A stretch of 51,910 nt of DNA from contig JAODND010000012.1 in the NCBI GenBank assembly GCA_025465465.1, positions 1-51,910 of the forward strand, in the 5' to 3' direction. The notes under the pieces are model-generated. The model did not search any database, was not told where the DNA came from, and saw nothing but the letters and a program-made list of their open reading frames with translations. The translations under genes were made by a program, and so were the position numbers. Below are positions 1 to 8,843 of this stretch, piece after piece; the stretch's first letter is position 1; every line of letters begins with the position of its first letter. This DNA is from Frankiales bacterium. Lineage in GTDB: Bacteria; Actinomycetota; Actinomycetes; Mycobacteriales; SCTD01.

Positions 1-40
1 CAGGTCCTGCGCCGGGATCGGGACCGCCTCTGCTGTCATG
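1..40 (-). CDS. N-terminus of a RecB-family exonuclease (partial)
   Basis: An ATG on the minus strand at 38-40 opens a frame running off the left edge; the visible 13 residues are MTAEAVPIPAQDL. In many actinobacteria a RecB-like PD-(D/E)XK exonuclease gene is divergent from the site-2 protease/trmI block that follows here, and its N-terminus is often a short Pro/Ala-rich tail like this one. No catalytic motif is inside the window and no strong ribosome binding site is visible, so the call rests on context. It could be another divergent gene or chance. Confidence 0.35.
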
Positions 41-278
41 GCCGTGACGGTACGGCGAGGCACCGACAGCGGTGGGGCCCCACGCCGTGCTGTGCACTAC
101 ATCTGGTGTTCACAAGCCCGGAACCGCACCGCAAGAAGTGCGGGTCAACCTGGACGGCATGGACAAACCGACCATTCCGGCTGCGCCGCCGGTCGCGAAC
201 CCACGACGTACCAAGCTCTGACGTCAGCCGGGCTCACCTCGCTCGGTGACAGCGAGCGGGCCATGCCAGGCTGGGGCG
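41..278. other. Intergenic region, no gene seen
   Basis: About 240 bases between the left-edge divergent gene and the first complete gene. Frames cross it on both strands but none has a recognisable domain. The only signal is a weak -10-like CAGGCT at 267-272, six bases before the GTG at 279. Confidence 0.5.
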
Positions 279-632
279 GTGCCGCCCGTCGACAACGCCA
301 ATCCGCTGCTGGCGGCCGTGGTGGCCGCGTTGGCCGGCGTGCGCACCAACCAGCGGGTGTTCGTGATGGGCGAGGCACCGCTGCTGCGCCGGGCGCTCGC
401 CGCCGCGGCCGGCTGCGAGATCGTCACCGAAGGTCCGGCGGACGTGGTGGTGGCGGTCTTCGCCCCCGACGTGCCCGCCGCGGTGCTGCTGGTCGCCCCC
501 GGCGGCCGGGTGGTCGGCGTGGCGGCCGACCTGGGTGCAGCGGAGCGGACCGCGGAGCGGCACGGACTGGCGCTGCAGCACACGGAGACGGTGGCCGGTC
601 GGGTCGCCTGGTCCGCCAGGGTCCGCGCCTAG
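279..632 (+). CDS. Hypothetical protein, 117 aa
   Basis: I do not recognise a named family. The protein alternates hydrophobic strands with small Gly/Ala-rich turns, for example VFVMGEAPLLRRAL near residue 23 and the pair AVLLVAP then GGRVVGVAAD near 60-80. This resembles half of a Rossmann-like or methyltransferase-like fold, but no complete nucleotide-binding glycine motif is present. I chose GTG 279 over the in-frame GTG at 246 because CAGGCT lies exactly six bases upstream, the spacing seen at many other starts here. Its TAG stop at 630-632 is also the start of the -10 hexamer of the next gene. Confidence 0.55.
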   Translation: MPPVDNANPLLAAVVAALAGVRTNQRVFVMGEAPLLRRALAAAAGCEIVTEGPADVVVAVFAPDVPAAVLLVAPGGRVVGVAADLGAAERTAERHGLALQHTETVAGRVAWSARVRA

Positions 633-635
633 GCT
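630..635 (+). promoter_or_regulatory. -10 element (TAGGCT) for the site-2 protease gene
   Basis: TAGGCT ends six bases before GTG 642, so transcription should begin at or next to the start codon (leaderless). Its first three bases are the stop codon of the upstream gene. No clear -35 is visible. Confidence 0.5.
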
Positions 636-641
636 GAGGCG

Positions 642-1748
642 GTGCAGGGCCAGGAGCAGCAGCGGCGCGGCGGGATGCGCATCGGTTCTGTCGTGGGCGT
701 ACCGATCCTGCTGACGCCGATCTGGTTCCTGCTGCCGGCCTATCTCGTCGTCGCCAGCCCGACGCTCGTCGGCGGTTCCGGCGCCGACTACTTCCTCAGC
801 CTCAGCCTGGCTGTGCTGCTGCTGGTCAGCGTGATCCTGCACGAGCTGGGGCACTGCCTGGTTGCCCGCGCGTTCGGCCTGCCGGTCCGCAGCATCACGA
901 TCAGCCTGCTCGCCGGCTACACCGAGATCACCGAGCCACCGGAGACCCCCGGCCGTGAGTACGCCGTCGCCATCGCCGGCCCGATGGTCTCACTGCTGCT
1001 CACCGGGATCGCCGTCGCCGGCGCGGGGGCTCTCGAGCCCGGTTCACTGCCCCGGCTCGTCTTCGAGGGCGCCGCCGTCGTGAACGGCGTCCTGGCGGCC
1101 CTCAACCTGCTGCCGGGGCTGCCGCTCGACGGTGGCCGGGTCCTCCGCAGCGTCGTCTGGCACCTCGGGCGCGACGAGAACCGGGCGACCCGGTTCAGTG
1201 CGCGCGCCGGCATGGCGATCGCGCTCGTGGTGGCGCCGGCACTCATCGTGGGCGTGCTGCCAGCCGTCGGCTACGGCGACCGGGGCCTCGTCACGATCCT
1301 CATGTCGTCGGTCGTCGGCGCCTACATCTACCTCGGTGCGCTCGCCAGCCTGCGTCGTGGGCAGCTGGGCAGCGCCCTTCCCACGCTCTCGGTGGCCGTC
1401 CTGGCGCGGCCTGCCCTCGCCGTACCCGCGACCACGCCGCTGTCGGAAGCCGTGCGACAGGCGCACGAGCAGGCGATCCGCGCGCTCGTGGTCGTCGACA
1501 GCAGCGGCCGGCTCGAGGGCATCGTCAGCGAGAGCTGGGTGCGGCAGGTTCCCGCGGACCGTCGGCCCTGGGTGGTGGTCGCCGACGGCGCCCGCAAGAT
1601 CGAGCCAGGACTGGTCCTCGACCCCGGGCTCGGCGGGCAGGCGCTCCTCGACGCGATGCAGGCAACACCTGCCGCCGAGTACGTCGTCTCAGGTCCCACT
1701 CCTGCCGTGCTGGTCGCCGCGGACGTCGCCGCCGCCATGGGTGCCTAG
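642..1748 (+). CDS. Site-2 protease family (M50) intramembrane metalloprotease with CBS-like domain
   Basis: A polytopic membrane zinc protease expected to cut transmembrane substrates such as anti-sigma factors. HELGH at residues 67-71 is the zinc-binding HExxH motif inside a hydrophobic segment. The second signature, NLLPGLPLDGG near 155-165, supplies the third zinc-ligand Asp. Four to six membrane segments span about 15-240. Residues from about 255 to the end look like a degenerate CBS pair and are soluble. This architecture matches the Rip3 type (M. tuberculosis Rv2625c). The GTG start has no Shine-Dalgarno but a TAGGCT hexamer six bases upstream. The substrate cannot be told from the sequence. 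Confidence 0.88.
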   Translation: MQGQEQQRRGGMRIGSVVGVPILLTPIWFLLPAYLVVASPTLVGGSGADYFLSLSLAVLLLVSVILHELGHCLVARAFGLPVRSITISLLAGYTEITEPPETPGREYAVAIAGPMVSLLLTGIAVAGAGALEPGSLPRLVFEGAAVVNGVLAALNLLPGLPLDGGRVLRSVVWHLGRDENRATRFSARAGMAIALVVAPALIVGVLPAVGYGDRGLVTILMSSVVGAYIYLGALASLRRGQLGSALPTLSVAVLARPALAVPATTPLSEAVRQAHEQAIRALVVVDSSGRLEGIVSESWVRQVPADRRPWVVVADGARKIEPGLVLDPGLGGQALLDAMQATPAAEYVVSGPTPAVLVAADVAAAMGA

Positions 1749-1751
1749 CCT
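1746..1751 (+). promoter_or_regulatory. -10 element (TAGCCT) for trmI
   Basis: TAGCCT lies eight bases before GTG 1760, and its TAG is the stop codon of the protease gene. Likely a leaderless or near-leaderless start. Confidence 0.45.
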
Positions 1752-1759
1752 CTCCTGCT

Positions 1760-2683
1760 GTGACAGACGAAGCAGTACGGCGACGCGGGCCGCTGGCCGA
1801 GGGCGACCAGGTGCAGCTCACCGACCCCAAAGGTCGGATGCACACCATCACGCTCGTCGCAGGCAAGCAGTTTCACACCCACAAGGGGATCCTGGAGCAC
1901 GACAGCCTGATCGGCGGACCCGAAGGCGTGACCGTCGACATCGGCGCCACCACCTACCTCGCGCTGCGCCCCTTGCTTCCCGACTACGTCCTGTCGATGC
2001 CCCGCGGCGCCCAGGTCATCTATCCCAAGGACAGCGCCAACATCGTCGGGATGGCCGACGTCTTCCCCGGGGCGCACGTCGTCGAGGCGGGAGTCGGGTC
2101 CGGTGCCCTGTCGATGTCGCTGCTCCGCGCCGTCGGCCCGGGTGGCCGGTTGTCCTCCTATGAGCGGCGCGCCGACTTCGCCGAGATCGCCCGAGCCAAC
2201 GTGGAGCGCTTCTTCGGCGGTCCGCACCCGGCGTGGTCCATCACCGTCGGCTCGCTCCAGGACGAGCTCGTCGACACTGATGTCGATCGCGTCGTGCTCG
2301 ACATGCTGGCCCCGTGGGAGTGCCTCGACGCCGTGTCCAGCGCGCTGCGGCCCGGGGGAGTCCTCTGCTGCTATGTCGCCACCACGACCCAGCTGTCGAC
2401 CACCGTCGAGGCGATGCGCTCCCACGGGACGTTCACCGAACCCGCCTCGTGGGAGACCATGGCCCGCGGCTGGCACGTCGAGGGCCTCGCGGTCCGCCCG
2501 CAGCACCGGATGGTCGGCCACACCGGCTTCCTCTGCACCACCCGCCGGCTGGCCGACGGCGTCGAGCCGCCGATCCGGCGCCGCCGGCCGAGCAAGGGCA
2601 GCTACGGCGAGCCCGCCACCGAATCCATCGGGCCCGCCGAGACCACTGAGGCCACGGAGCCGTTCCGTCCCAACCTGCCCTGA
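1760..2683 (+). CDS. trmI: tRNA (adenine(58)-N1)-methyltransferase TrmI
   Basis: A SAM-dependent enzyme that methylates N1 of A58 in the tRNA T-loop. The N-terminal small beta domain (about 1-75) is typical of TrmI. Motif I is VVEAGVGSGAL at about 107-117 (SAM binding), and VLDMLAPWE at about 178-186 is the family catalytic motif around the conserved Asp. The 307-aa length is normal for actinobacteria, where TrmI works as a homotetramer. It lies between the site-2 protease and the proteasomal ATPase, its usual place in Streptomyces-like genomes. The last 45 residues are low-complexity and probably dispensable. Confidence 0.95.
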   Translation: MTDEAVRRRGPLAEGDQVQLTDPKGRMHTITLVAGKQFHTHKGILEHDSLIGGPEGVTVDIGATTYLALRPLLPDYVLSMPRGAQVIYPKDSANIVGMADVFPGAHVVEAGVGSGALSMSLLRAVGPGGRLSSYERRADFAEIARANVERFFGGPHPAWSITVGSLQDELVDTDVDRVVLDMLAPWECLDAVSSALRPGGVLCCYVATTTQLSTTVEAMRSHGTFTEPASWETMARGWHVEGLAVRPQHRMVGHTGFLCTTRRLADGVEPPIRRRRPSKGSYGEPATESIGPAETTEATEPFRPNLP

Positions 2684-2774
2684 CCCCGCAGACTGTCACC
2701 CTTTGTGGGGGGGCATCCGGAGTCCGTCGGTGTGCCGAACGGGAATGAGCAGACACGAACGTGCCCGGCATACA

Positions 2775-2780
2775 TAGGAT
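2775..2780 (+). promoter_or_regulatory. Possible -10 element (TAGGAT) for arc
   Basis: TAGGAT sits in a relatively AT-rich stretch (catacataggat) 46 bases before ATG 2827. This leaves a roughly 40-nt leader containing the GGGGAGG ribosome binding site. No good -35 at normal spacing. Confidence 0.35.
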
Positions 2781-2826
2781 GCGGCTCTAGAGCACGAACC
2801 CGACTGACGACGGGGAGGTGGAGCAC

Positions 2827-4596
2827 ATGGCAGGGACGCGTGGTGTGTCCGCTGGGGCTGGCTCCGGTGACGCCGAGGATGCCGCCGAGCTGAAGGCGCA
2901 GGTGACCTTCCTCGAAGAGGAGGTCTCGGTCCTGCGTCGCAAGCTCGCCGACTCGCCCAGGCAGGTGCGGGCTCTCGAGGACCGGCTCGCCGAAGCGCAG
3001 CAGTCGCTCGCCGGCGCCACCGGCCAGAACGACCGGCTGGTCAGCACCCTCAAGGAGGCGCGCGACCAGATCGTCGCTCTCAAGGAGGAGGTCGAGCGGC
3101 TCGCGCAGCCCCCGAGCGGCTTCGGCTACTTCCTGGGCATCCACGACGAGGACACCGTCGACATCTTCACCGGTGGCCGCAAGCTGCGCGTGACCGTGAG
3201 CCCGACGATCGAGGTCAAGGACCTCCGCAAGGGCCAGGAGGTCATGCTCAACGAGGCCCTCAACGTCGTCAAGGCGCTGGAGTTCGAGCGGCAAGGCGAT
3301 GTGGTGATGCTCAAGGAGATCCTCGAGGGCGGCGACCGCGCGCTCGTGATCGGGCACACCGACGAGGAGCGGGTCGTCATGATCGCCGACTCCCTGATGG
3401 ACCAGCCCATCAAGGCTGGTGACTCGCTGCTGATGGAGTCCCGCAGCGGCTACGTCTACGAGCGCATCCCGAAGAGCGAGGTCGAGGAGCTCGTCCTGGA
3501 GGAGGTCCCGGACATCGACTACTCCTCGATCGGCGGCTTGGCCTCGCAGATCGAAGCCATCCGCGACGCGGTCGAGCTCCCCTTCCTGCACAAGGAGCTG
3601 TTCAAGGAGCACCAGCTGCGGCCGCCGAAGGGCGTCCTGCTCTACGGACCGCCCGGGTGCGGCAAGACGCTGATCGCCAAGGCTGTCGCCAACTCGCTCG
3701 CCAAGAAGGTCGCCGAGGTCACCGGCAAGCCGGATGGCCGTGCGTACTTCCTCAACATCAAGGGTCCGGAGCTGCTCAACAAATACGTCGGCGAGACCGA
3801 GCGGCACATCCGCCTGATCTTCCAGCGCGCGCGCGAGAAGGCCTCCGAGGGAACGCCGGTCATCGTGTTCTTCGACGAGATGGACTCGATCTTCCGCACC
3901 CGCGGGTCCGGCGTCTCGTCCGACGTCGAGACGACCATCGTGCCGCAGCTGCTGTCGGAGATCGACGGCGTCGAGACGCTCGAGAACGTCGTCGTCATCG
4001 GTGCTTCCAACCGCGAGGACATGATCGACCCGGCCATCCTGCGACCCGGTCGCCTCGATGTGAAGATCAAGATCGAGCGCCCGGACGCCGAGGCCGCGAA
4101 GGACATCTTCGGCAAGTACCTCGTCACCGAGCTGCCGCTGCACGCCGACGACCTGGCCGAGCACGGCGGCAACCGCGAGGCCACCCTGTCGGCGATGGTG
4201 CAGGGCGTCGTCGAGCGCATCTACACCGAGGCCGAGGAGAACAAGTTCCTCGAGGTCACCTACGCCGGCGGCGACAAGGAAGTCCTGTACTTCAAGGACT
4301 TCAACTCCGGCGCGATGATCGAGAACATCGTGGCCCGCGCGAAGAAGATGGCCATCAAGGACTTCCTCGAGAGCAACCAGAAGGGGCTGCGCATGCAGCA
4401 CCTGCTGACCGCCTGCATCGATGAGTTCAAGGAGAACGAGGACCTGCCGAACACCACCAACCCCGACGACTGGGCCCGGATCTCGGGCAAGAAGGGCGAG
4501 CGGATCGTCTACATCCGCACCCTCGTCACCAGTGCGAAGGGCACGGAGACCGGCAAGTCCATCGACACCATCTCCAACACCGGCCAGTACCTCTAG
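2827..4596 (+). CDS. arc: Proteasome-associated AAA ATPase ARC/Mpa
   Basis: A ring-shaped ATPase that binds pupylated proteins, unfolds them and threads them into the 20S proteasome. An N-terminal coiled coil (about 18-70), which captures Pup, is followed by tandem OB folds and one AAA module. Walker A GPPGCGKT is at 274-281 and Walker B FFDEMDS near 348-354. The C-terminus ends in QYL, the penultimate-Tyr tail that docks in the proteasome alpha ring. I chose ATG 2827 because GGGGAGG lies eight bases upstream; the GTG at 2818 would sit inside that binding site. At 589 aa the length is usual for the family. It is the first gene of the Pup block. Confidence 0.97.
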   Translation: MAGTRGVSAGAGSGDAEDAAELKAQVTFLEEEVSVLRRKLADSPRQVRALEDRLAEAQQSLAGATGQNDRLVSTLKEARDQIVALKEEVERLAQPPSGFGYFLGIHDEDTVDIFTGGRKLRVTVSPTIEVKDLRKGQEVMLNEALNVVKALEFERQGDVVMLKEILEGGDRALVIGHTDEERVVMIADSLMDQPIKAGDSLLMESRSGYVYERIPKSEVEELVLEEVPDIDYSSIGGLASQIEAIRDAVELPFLHKELFKEHQLRPPKGVLLYGPPGCGKTLIAKAVANSLAKKVAEVTGKPDGRAYFLNIKGPELLNKYVGETERHIRLIFQRAREKASEGTPVIVFFDEMDSIFRTRGSGVSSDVETTIVPQLLSEIDGVETLENVVVIGASNREDMIDPAILRPGRLDVKIKIERPDAEAAKDIFGKYLVTELPLHADDLAEHGGNREATLSAMVQGVVERIYTEAEENKFLEVTYAGGDKEVLYFKDFNSGAMIENIVARAKKMAIKDFLESNQKGLRMQHLLTACIDEFKENEDLPNTTNPDDWARISGKKGERIVYIRTLVTSAKGTETGKSIDTISNTGQYL

Positions 4597-4599
4597 GAC

Positions 4600-5409
4600 T
4601 TGCCACACTGGGAACCAGGCTGGCGGTTCGCGCTCTCGTTCGCGGCCGGCTTCCTGGTGGCTGCCGTCGTCCTCCGCCGCCGTCGCCGCCTCGGAGCGGC
4701 GCTGCGCGAGGCGTCGCTCGCCATGCTGCTGTGGGCCTGCTGGGTGCTCATCGGCTCGGTGACGCACCCGCAGGTCGCGGGGGCAGAGGCGCGCGGCCAT
4801 GACGTGTTCCGGATCGAGCAGTGGCTGCACCTGCCGAGCGAGGTGCCAGTGGTGCGGTTCGTCGCGCACCATCCCTGGCTGGCGCACGCCGTCGACAACT
4901 ACTACCTCTACGGGCACCTCAACGTGATCGTCGTACTCCTCGGCTGGACGTGGTGGCGACACCGGGCGTCGTACAACGCGCTGCGCACCGAGCTGGTGCT
5001 GCTGTCCCTGGCCGGGCTTGCCATGCAGCTGGTCACGGTCGCGCCGCCGCGGCTGCTTCCCGACCTCGGGTTCGTCGACCTGGCGAACGCCTACGGCGAG
5101 TCGATCTACGGTGGGTACGCGGCCGGGCTCTCCGGCCAGCTGATGGCGATGCCGTCGCTGCATGTCGGCTGGGCTGCGCTGGTCGCCTGGACGGTCTGGC
5201 GGCAGGCCGGTGGGGCCTGGCGCTGCCTCGGCGTCGCGCACTTCGTGGTCATGACGCTGGTGGTGGTCGCGAGCGCGAACCACTGGTGGCTCGACGGGGT
5301 GGTCGCGGTCCTGCTGCTGGCCGCCGTCATCGGTCTCGTGGAGCGCGCGCCGCGGCTCGTGCCGCGCCGAGTTCCGGTACCCATGCCTGTCACGGTGGGT
5401 TCGGCCTAG
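4600..5409 (+). CDS. PAP2-superfamily membrane phosphatase or phosphotransferase
   Basis: An integral membrane protein of 269 aa with about six hydrophobic segments. The conserved PAP2 core is visible: PSLH at about 185-188 and NHWWLD at about 227-232, the second and third acid-phosphatase motifs with the nucleophilic His. The layout resembles the inositol-phosphoceramide-synthase-like (AUR1) branch common in actinobacteria, so it may transfer or remove a lipid head-group phosphate in the membrane. TTG 4600 is three bases after the arc stop, suggesting co-transcription. Nothing in the sequence links it to protein degradation. The start is uncertain. Confidence 0.75.
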   Translation: MPHWEPGWRFALSFAAGFLVAAVVLRRRRRLGAALREASLAMLLWACWVLIGSVTHPQVAGAEARGHDVFRIEQWLHLPSEVPVVRFVAHHPWLAHAVDNYYLYGHLNVIVVLLGWTWWRHRASYNALRTELVLLSLAGLAMQLVTVAPPRLLPDLGFVDLANAYGESIYGGYAAGLSGQLMAMPSLHVGWAALVAWTVWRQAGGAWRCLGVAHFVVMTLVVVASANHWWLDGVVAVLLLAAVIGLVERAPRLVPRRVPVPMPVTVGSA

Positions 5410-5412
5410 GCT
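5407..5412 (+). promoter_or_regulatory. -10 element (TAGGCT) for dop
   Basis: TAGGCT ends six bases before ATG 5419; its TAG is the stop codon of the PAP2 gene. Implies a leaderless dop transcript in addition to any read-through. Confidence 0.5.
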
Positions 5413-5418
5413 TCTGGC

Positions 5419-6954
5419 ATGACCACGCAGCGCGTGATGGGCACGGAGACCGAGTTCGGTGTCTCCACGCCAGGCCATGCGGGCGTCAACCACATGGTCG
5501 CCTCGTCACAGGTCGTGAACGGCTATGCCGGCGGTACGCCGGAGGGGCTCGCGCGCGACCGGCGCGCCCGATGGGACTTCGAGGAGGAGAACCCGCTGCG
5601 CGACGCCCGCGGGTTCGAGGTCGGCATCGGCGGGTCCGACCACCTGCCGGGCGAGCCCGACGACGAGCTCGGCCTCGCCAACGTCATCCTCACCAACGGC
5701 GCCCGGCTCTACGTCGACCACGCGCACCCGGAGTACTCCACGCCCGAGGTGACCAACCCTCGCGACCTCGTCCTGTGGGACAAGGTGGGGGAGCGGGTCA
5801 TGGAGATCGCGGCGCAGCGGGCCCTCACAGTTCCCGGCACCGCCCCCATCCAGCTCTACAAGAACAACACCGACAACAAGGGGGCGTCCTACGGGACGCA
5901 CGAGAACTACCTGATGGCCCGGGCGACCCCGTTCGCCGAGATCGTGCGGCACCTCACGCCGTTCTTCGTCTCCCGTCAGGTGGTCATCGGTGCCGGTCGC
6001 GTCGGGATCGGCCAGGACGGCCGTGAGCAGGGCTTCCAGATCAGCCAGCGCGCGGACTTCTTCGAGGTCGAGGTCGGGCTCGAGACGACACTGAAGCGGC
6101 CCATCATCAACACCCGCGACGAGCCGCACGCCGACCCGGAGAAGTACCGCCGGCTGCACGTCATCATCGGCGACGCCAACCTGTCGGAGATCTCGACCTA
6201 CCTCAAGGTCGGTACGACGGCGCTGGTGCTGGCGATGATCGAGGGCGGCTGGCTGAAGCAGAACGGCATCGACCTGTCGATCGAGGGTCCGGTGTCGGCG
6301 CTGCGCGCGGTCTCGCACGACCCGACGCTCAAGCACCAGGTCACGTTGCGGGACGGCCGGACCATGACCGCCGTCCAGCTGCAGATGGAGTACTGCGAGC
6401 AGGCGCGCAAGCACGTCGAGGACCGCCTCGGGTCAGACGTCGACCACATCACGGCCGACGTGCTCTCCCGGTGGGAGACGACGCTGGACCGATTGGCCGT
6501 CGATCCCATGGACCTCGCCGACGAGCTCGACTGGGTCGCGAAGCTCAAGGTGCTCGAGGGCTATCGCCAGCGCGAGGGCCTCGGCTGGGACGCGCCGAAG
6601 CTGCACCTCGTCGACCTCCAGTACTCCGACGTGCGGCAGGACAAGGGCCTCTACAACCGCCTTGTCGCCCGCGGGTCGATGAAGACCCTGCTCCAGGAGG
6701 CGATGGTGCAGAAGGCGATCACGACCCCTCCGGACGACACCCGCGCCTACTTCCGGGGACGGTGCCTGCAGCAGTTCCCGACCGAGGTCGCCGCCGCGTC
6801 GTGGGACTCGGTCATCTTCGACGTGGGGCGTGAGTCGCTCCAGCGCGTCCCGACCCTCGAGCCGCTGCGCGGCACCAAGGCGCACGTCGGGGACCTGCTC
6901 GACCACTGCGCCACCGCGCGCGAGCTCGTCGACAAGCTGGCCGGGCGACGCTAG
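5419..6954 (+). CDS. dop: Deamidase/depupylase of Pup (Dop)
   Basis: A carboxylate-amine-ligase-fold enzyme that deamidates the C-terminal Gln of Pup to Glu and also removes Pup from substrates. The ATP-binding motif GTETEFGVS is at about 7-15. [13 protein letters not shown] near 98-110 carries the Asp (about residue 100) equivalent to the catalytic Asp95 of characterised Dop. [17 protein letters not shown] is the shared Dop/PafA phosphate-binding stretch. The insertion around residues 40-85, absent from PafA, is the Dop loop and separates the two paralogues. Pup in this window ends in Gln, so Dop is required. At 511 aa the length is normal. Confidence 0.97.
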   Translation: MTTQRVMGTETEFGVSTPGHAGVNHMVASSQVVNGYAGGTPEGLARDRRARWDFEEENPLRDARGFEVGIGGSDHLPGEPDDELGLANVILTNGARLYVDHAHPEYSTPEVTNPRDLVLWDKVGERVMEIAAQRALTVPGTAPIQLYKNNTDNKGASYGTHENYLMARATPFAEIVRHLTPFFVSRQVVIGAGRVGIGQDGREQGFQISQRADFFEVEVGLETTLKRPIINTRDEPHADPEKYRRLHVIIGDANLSEISTYLKVGTTALVLAMIEGGWLKQNGIDLSIEGPVSALRAVSHDPTLKHQVTLRDGRTMTAVQLQMEYCEQARKHVEDRLGSDVDHITADVLSRWETTLDRLAVDPMDLADELDWVAKLKVLEGYRQREGLGWDAPKLHLVDLQYSDVRQDKGLYNRLVARGSMKTLLQEAMVQKAITTPPDDTRAYFRGRCLQQFPTEVAAASWDSVIFDVGRESLQRVPTLEPLRGTKAHVGDLLDHCATARELVDKLAGRR

Positions 6955-6972
6955 CTGCGCGATCGGTCCGGC

Positions 6973-7809
6973 TCAGGACCGACGCGCTTCGTCGAGGGCC
7001 TTGCGTGCCAGGTCGGCCACGTCCTGTGCCTCGGCGACCGCCTTGGTCGCCCGCTCTGCCTTGCGCCGCAGCTCGTCGAGCTCCTTGACCGCCTTCCCGT
7101 GGCGGGCGCGGACGTCGTTGAGCTCCTGCTCGGCGGCACGCAGCTGCTCCCGGAGCTCGGTGACTCGACCGTCGTGGTCCTGGACCGCTGCCGCGGTGGT
7201 CGTCGCCTCGCCCTCGGCGGCGTCGTGGGCCGTGGCGGTCCGCTCCGCGAGCCGCACAGCGTCGTCCAGCGCCCCCTGCGCCTCCAGGGCCGCGGCCTCG
7301 AGCCGCTGCAGCTTCTTCGACGCGTCCTTGCGCGGCGCCGGCTGCCGCTTCGGGACCGGCGCTACCGCCCCCTCGAGGTCGACGTCGCCGAAGCCGGCGT
7401 AGCTGAGCGCCCGCACCAGCTGCCCCGACATCACCGCCTCGGCGCTGGCCGGGTCGGCCATCGCGGCCTCGAGGGTGTGGGCGACCTCGGTCCGGACCTG
7501 CGCGGTGATGTCCCTGTCGGCGAGCACCACGGCCTGGTCGGTCACCGCCTGGACGAGCTGGTGCCGCTGTTCGGTCAGCTCGCGCAGCTGCGCGCCCTCC
7601 CGGGCGCTCGTCGCCTCCCGCAGAGCCGCCCCCAGCTGCACCAGCTGCTCGAGCAGCGCCGGCTCCCGTCGTACCAAGGTGTTGACCACCCACGCCGCCA
7701 CCGACGGCCTGCGCAGCGCCTTGAGCTCCTTGGCCTCCTTGGCCGCGGCGTCCCGCGCAGCCGTGAACTCCTCCGGCGGCAACGCATACAGGTCCACGGC
7801 CCTCATCAT
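6973..7809 (-). CDS. Coiled-coil hypothetical protein, 278 aa
   Basis: No family name recognised. The protein begins MMRAVDLYALPPEEF and continues with a charged alpha-helical region. Roughly residues 150-275 are a long Ala/Glu/Arg heptad-type coiled coil with almost no Gly or Pro. There is no signal peptide or membrane segment, so it is probably cytosolic. It is divergent from pup, whose start is 68 bases away, so the two share a control region, and it is tail-to-tail with dop. Either of two adjacent ATGs (7807-7809, 7804-7806) could be the start. A long coiled coil next to Pup, which binds ARC through coiled-coil contacts, is suggestive only. Confidence 0.7.
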   Translation of the reverse strand: MMRAVDLYALPPEEFTAARDAAAKEAKELKALRRPSVAAWVVNTLVRREPALLEQLVQLGAALREATSAREGAQLRELTEQRHQLVQAVTDQAVVLADRDITAQVRTEVAHTLEAAMADPASAEAVMSGQLVRALSYAGFGDVDLEGAVAPVPKRQPAPRKDASKKLQRLEAAALEAQGALDDAVRLAERTATAHDAAEGEATTTAAAVQDHDGRVTELREQLRAAEQELNDVRARHGKAVKELDELRRKAERATKAVAEAQDVADLARKALDEARRS

Positions 7810-7836
7810 TGCCGCGCCCGGCACCGATGAGTGACA

Positions 7837-7842
7837 TAGGTT
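7837..7842 (+). promoter_or_regulatory. Possible -10 element (TAGGTT) for pup
   Basis: TAGGTT about 35 bases before ATG 7877 would give a short leader containing the GGGGAG ribosome binding site at about 7865-7870. No convincing -35. Confidence 0.4.
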
Positions 7843-7876
7843 CGTCTCAGGACCACCCGGGAGCAGGGGAGCAGTC

Positions 7877-8086
7877 ATGCCGAGCAAGGACAGTGGCGGC
7901 CAGGAGCGCGCCAGCAAGACCACCGAGGAGACCGAGGAGGTGGTGGCCGAGGCGAGCACCGACGTCCACGACCGCGTCGAGGAACTGACCTCGGACGTCG
8001 ATGACCTGCTCGACGAGATCGATGACGTGCTTGAGCAAAATGCCGAGGAGTTCGTGAAGGGGTACGTGCAGAAAGGGGGCCAGTGA
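7877..8086 (+). CDS. pup: Prokaryotic ubiquitin-like protein Pup
   Basis: The 69-residue modifier attached to lysines of proteins destined for the proteasome. It is rich in Glu, Asp and Lys and mostly disordered. Its C-terminal half carries the family core, including DDLLDEIDDVLEQNAEEFV, which forms a helix on binding the ARC coiled coil. The last residues are GGQ, so it is made in the inactive Gln form and must be deamidated by Dop before PafA can ligate it. A GGGGAG binding site precedes the ATG. In many actinobacteria pup is directly followed by prcB; here an endonuclease gene intervenes. Confidence 0.97.
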   Translation: MPSKDSGGQERASKTTEETEEVVAEASTDVHDRVEELTSDVDDLLDEIDDVLEQNAEEFVKGYVQKGGQ

Positions 8087-8129
8087 CCCTCAGACTGAGC
8101 AGAATGCCCAGTGGATAACCTTCGGCTGA

Positions 8130-8152
8130 TTGTCGGTCCGCGCGACCAGGCT
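8130..8152 (+). promoter_or_regulatory. PafBC/RecA-NDp-like DNA-damage promoter upstream of the HNH gene
   Basis: TTGTCGGTC (8130-8138), eight bases, then CAGGCT (8147-8152). The published LexA-independent damage promoter recognised with PafBC is TTGTCRGTG-N8-TANNNT. This site matches eight of nine bases in the first box, has exact spacing, and keeps the A and final T of the second. CAGGCT is seven bases before ATG 8160, the same leaderless geometry as elsewhere in the window. pafB and pafC lie 6 kb downstream. Confidence 0.5.
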
Positions 8153-8159
8153 CTCACGC

Positions 8160-8843
8160 ATGAAGACATGCCTCGACTGCGGTGACACGAAGCCGCTTGA
8201 CGACTTCCCACGCCACAAGGGAATGGCGGACGGTCGCCATCGCTATTGCCGGCCCTGCATGAATCAGCGGTCTCGCGACAGCTACCGACGACGGCAAGAC
8301 CGCAGGGGCAGGGTCGTACGGGAGCCGGAGACTTTGCCCGCAGGCTTGAAGCGCTGTCGGGACTGTGACGAGGTGAAGCAGGTCGCAGAGTTCCCGCGCA
8401 ACAAGAACTCTCGGGACGGTTGGCACATCTACTGCAAGCCCTGTCACAACATGCGCAGCGAAGAGACGCGGCAACGCCTCTACGGCGGCGGTCGGCATTA
8501 CCACCTGAAGCGGCGCTACGGCGTTGGTGCTGACGACGTCGAGCGCATGATCGCCGAACAGGGTGGTCTGTGCGCGATCTGCCGAGAGGCCCTCGCGGAG
8601 CACGTGGATCACTGCCACGACAAGGGGCACGTGCGGGGGATCCTCTGCTTCAACTGCAACGGGGGACTCGGGCAGTTCAGGGACCGTGTAGACATTCTCA
8701 AGAAGGCCATCGACTACCTGGAGAGGACCCGCGACCCACTGTGGCTGAGCCTGGACTCAACGGACGACTCCCCGCTGCCTTCACGGCGCCGGGGAGCAGC
8801 AGCTTCACCGACTTCCTCGGAGGAGTCGCCCCCGAGCTGTTGA
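8160..8843 (+). CDS. HNH endonuclease, recombination endonuclease VII family, with tandem zinc fingers
   Basis: A 227-aa nuclease-like protein. Two repeated CxxC...CxxC zinc fingers occupy the N-terminal half: Cys 4/7/30/33 and 66/69/92/95, each with a DFPRHK- or EFPRNK-type linker. The C-terminal domain has CAIC (138-141), DHCHD (150-154) and CFNCNGG (163-169), the endonuclease VII HNH signature with its zinc Cys residues and catalytic His. ATG 8160 fits the promoter-like hexamer seven bases upstream. The last 35 residues are read from DNA that also encodes the PrcB propeptide in another frame, so this tail is probably not functional. It lies between pup and prcB; I recall similar genes at this spot in some other actinobacteria. 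Role unknown: repair, or selfish. Confidence 0.85.
   Translation: MKTCLDCGDTKPLDDFPRHKGMADGRHRYCRPCMNQRSRDSYRRRQDRRGRVVREPETLPAGLKRCRDCDEVKQVAEFPRNKNSRDGWHIYCKPCHNMRSEETRQRLYGGGRHYHLKRRYGVGADDVERMIAEQGGLCAICREALAEHVDHCHDKGHVRGILCFNCNGGLGQFRDRVDILKKAIDYLERTRDPLWLSLDSTDDSPLPSRRRGAAASPTSSEESPPSC

Noticed and set aside
38..637. A 199-codon frame at the left edge
   Set aside because: Overlaps the better-supported gene at 279-632 in another frame; Arg/Gly-rich shadow.
2602..5493. A 963-codon open frame on the minus strand
   Set aside because: Lies over arc and the PAP2 gene; no recognisable domain; shadow of codon bias.
5856..5878. TTGTCGGTG on the minus strand inside dop, a perfect PafBC -35 box
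   Set aside because: It is the reverse of the conserved NNTDNK codons, has no TANNNT at the right spacing, and no gene follows.
8570..8740. GTG 8570 as the prcB start
   Set aside because: Would add 57 residues antagonistic to the HNH core; no propeptide homology before about 8741 and a closer start with a binding site exists.
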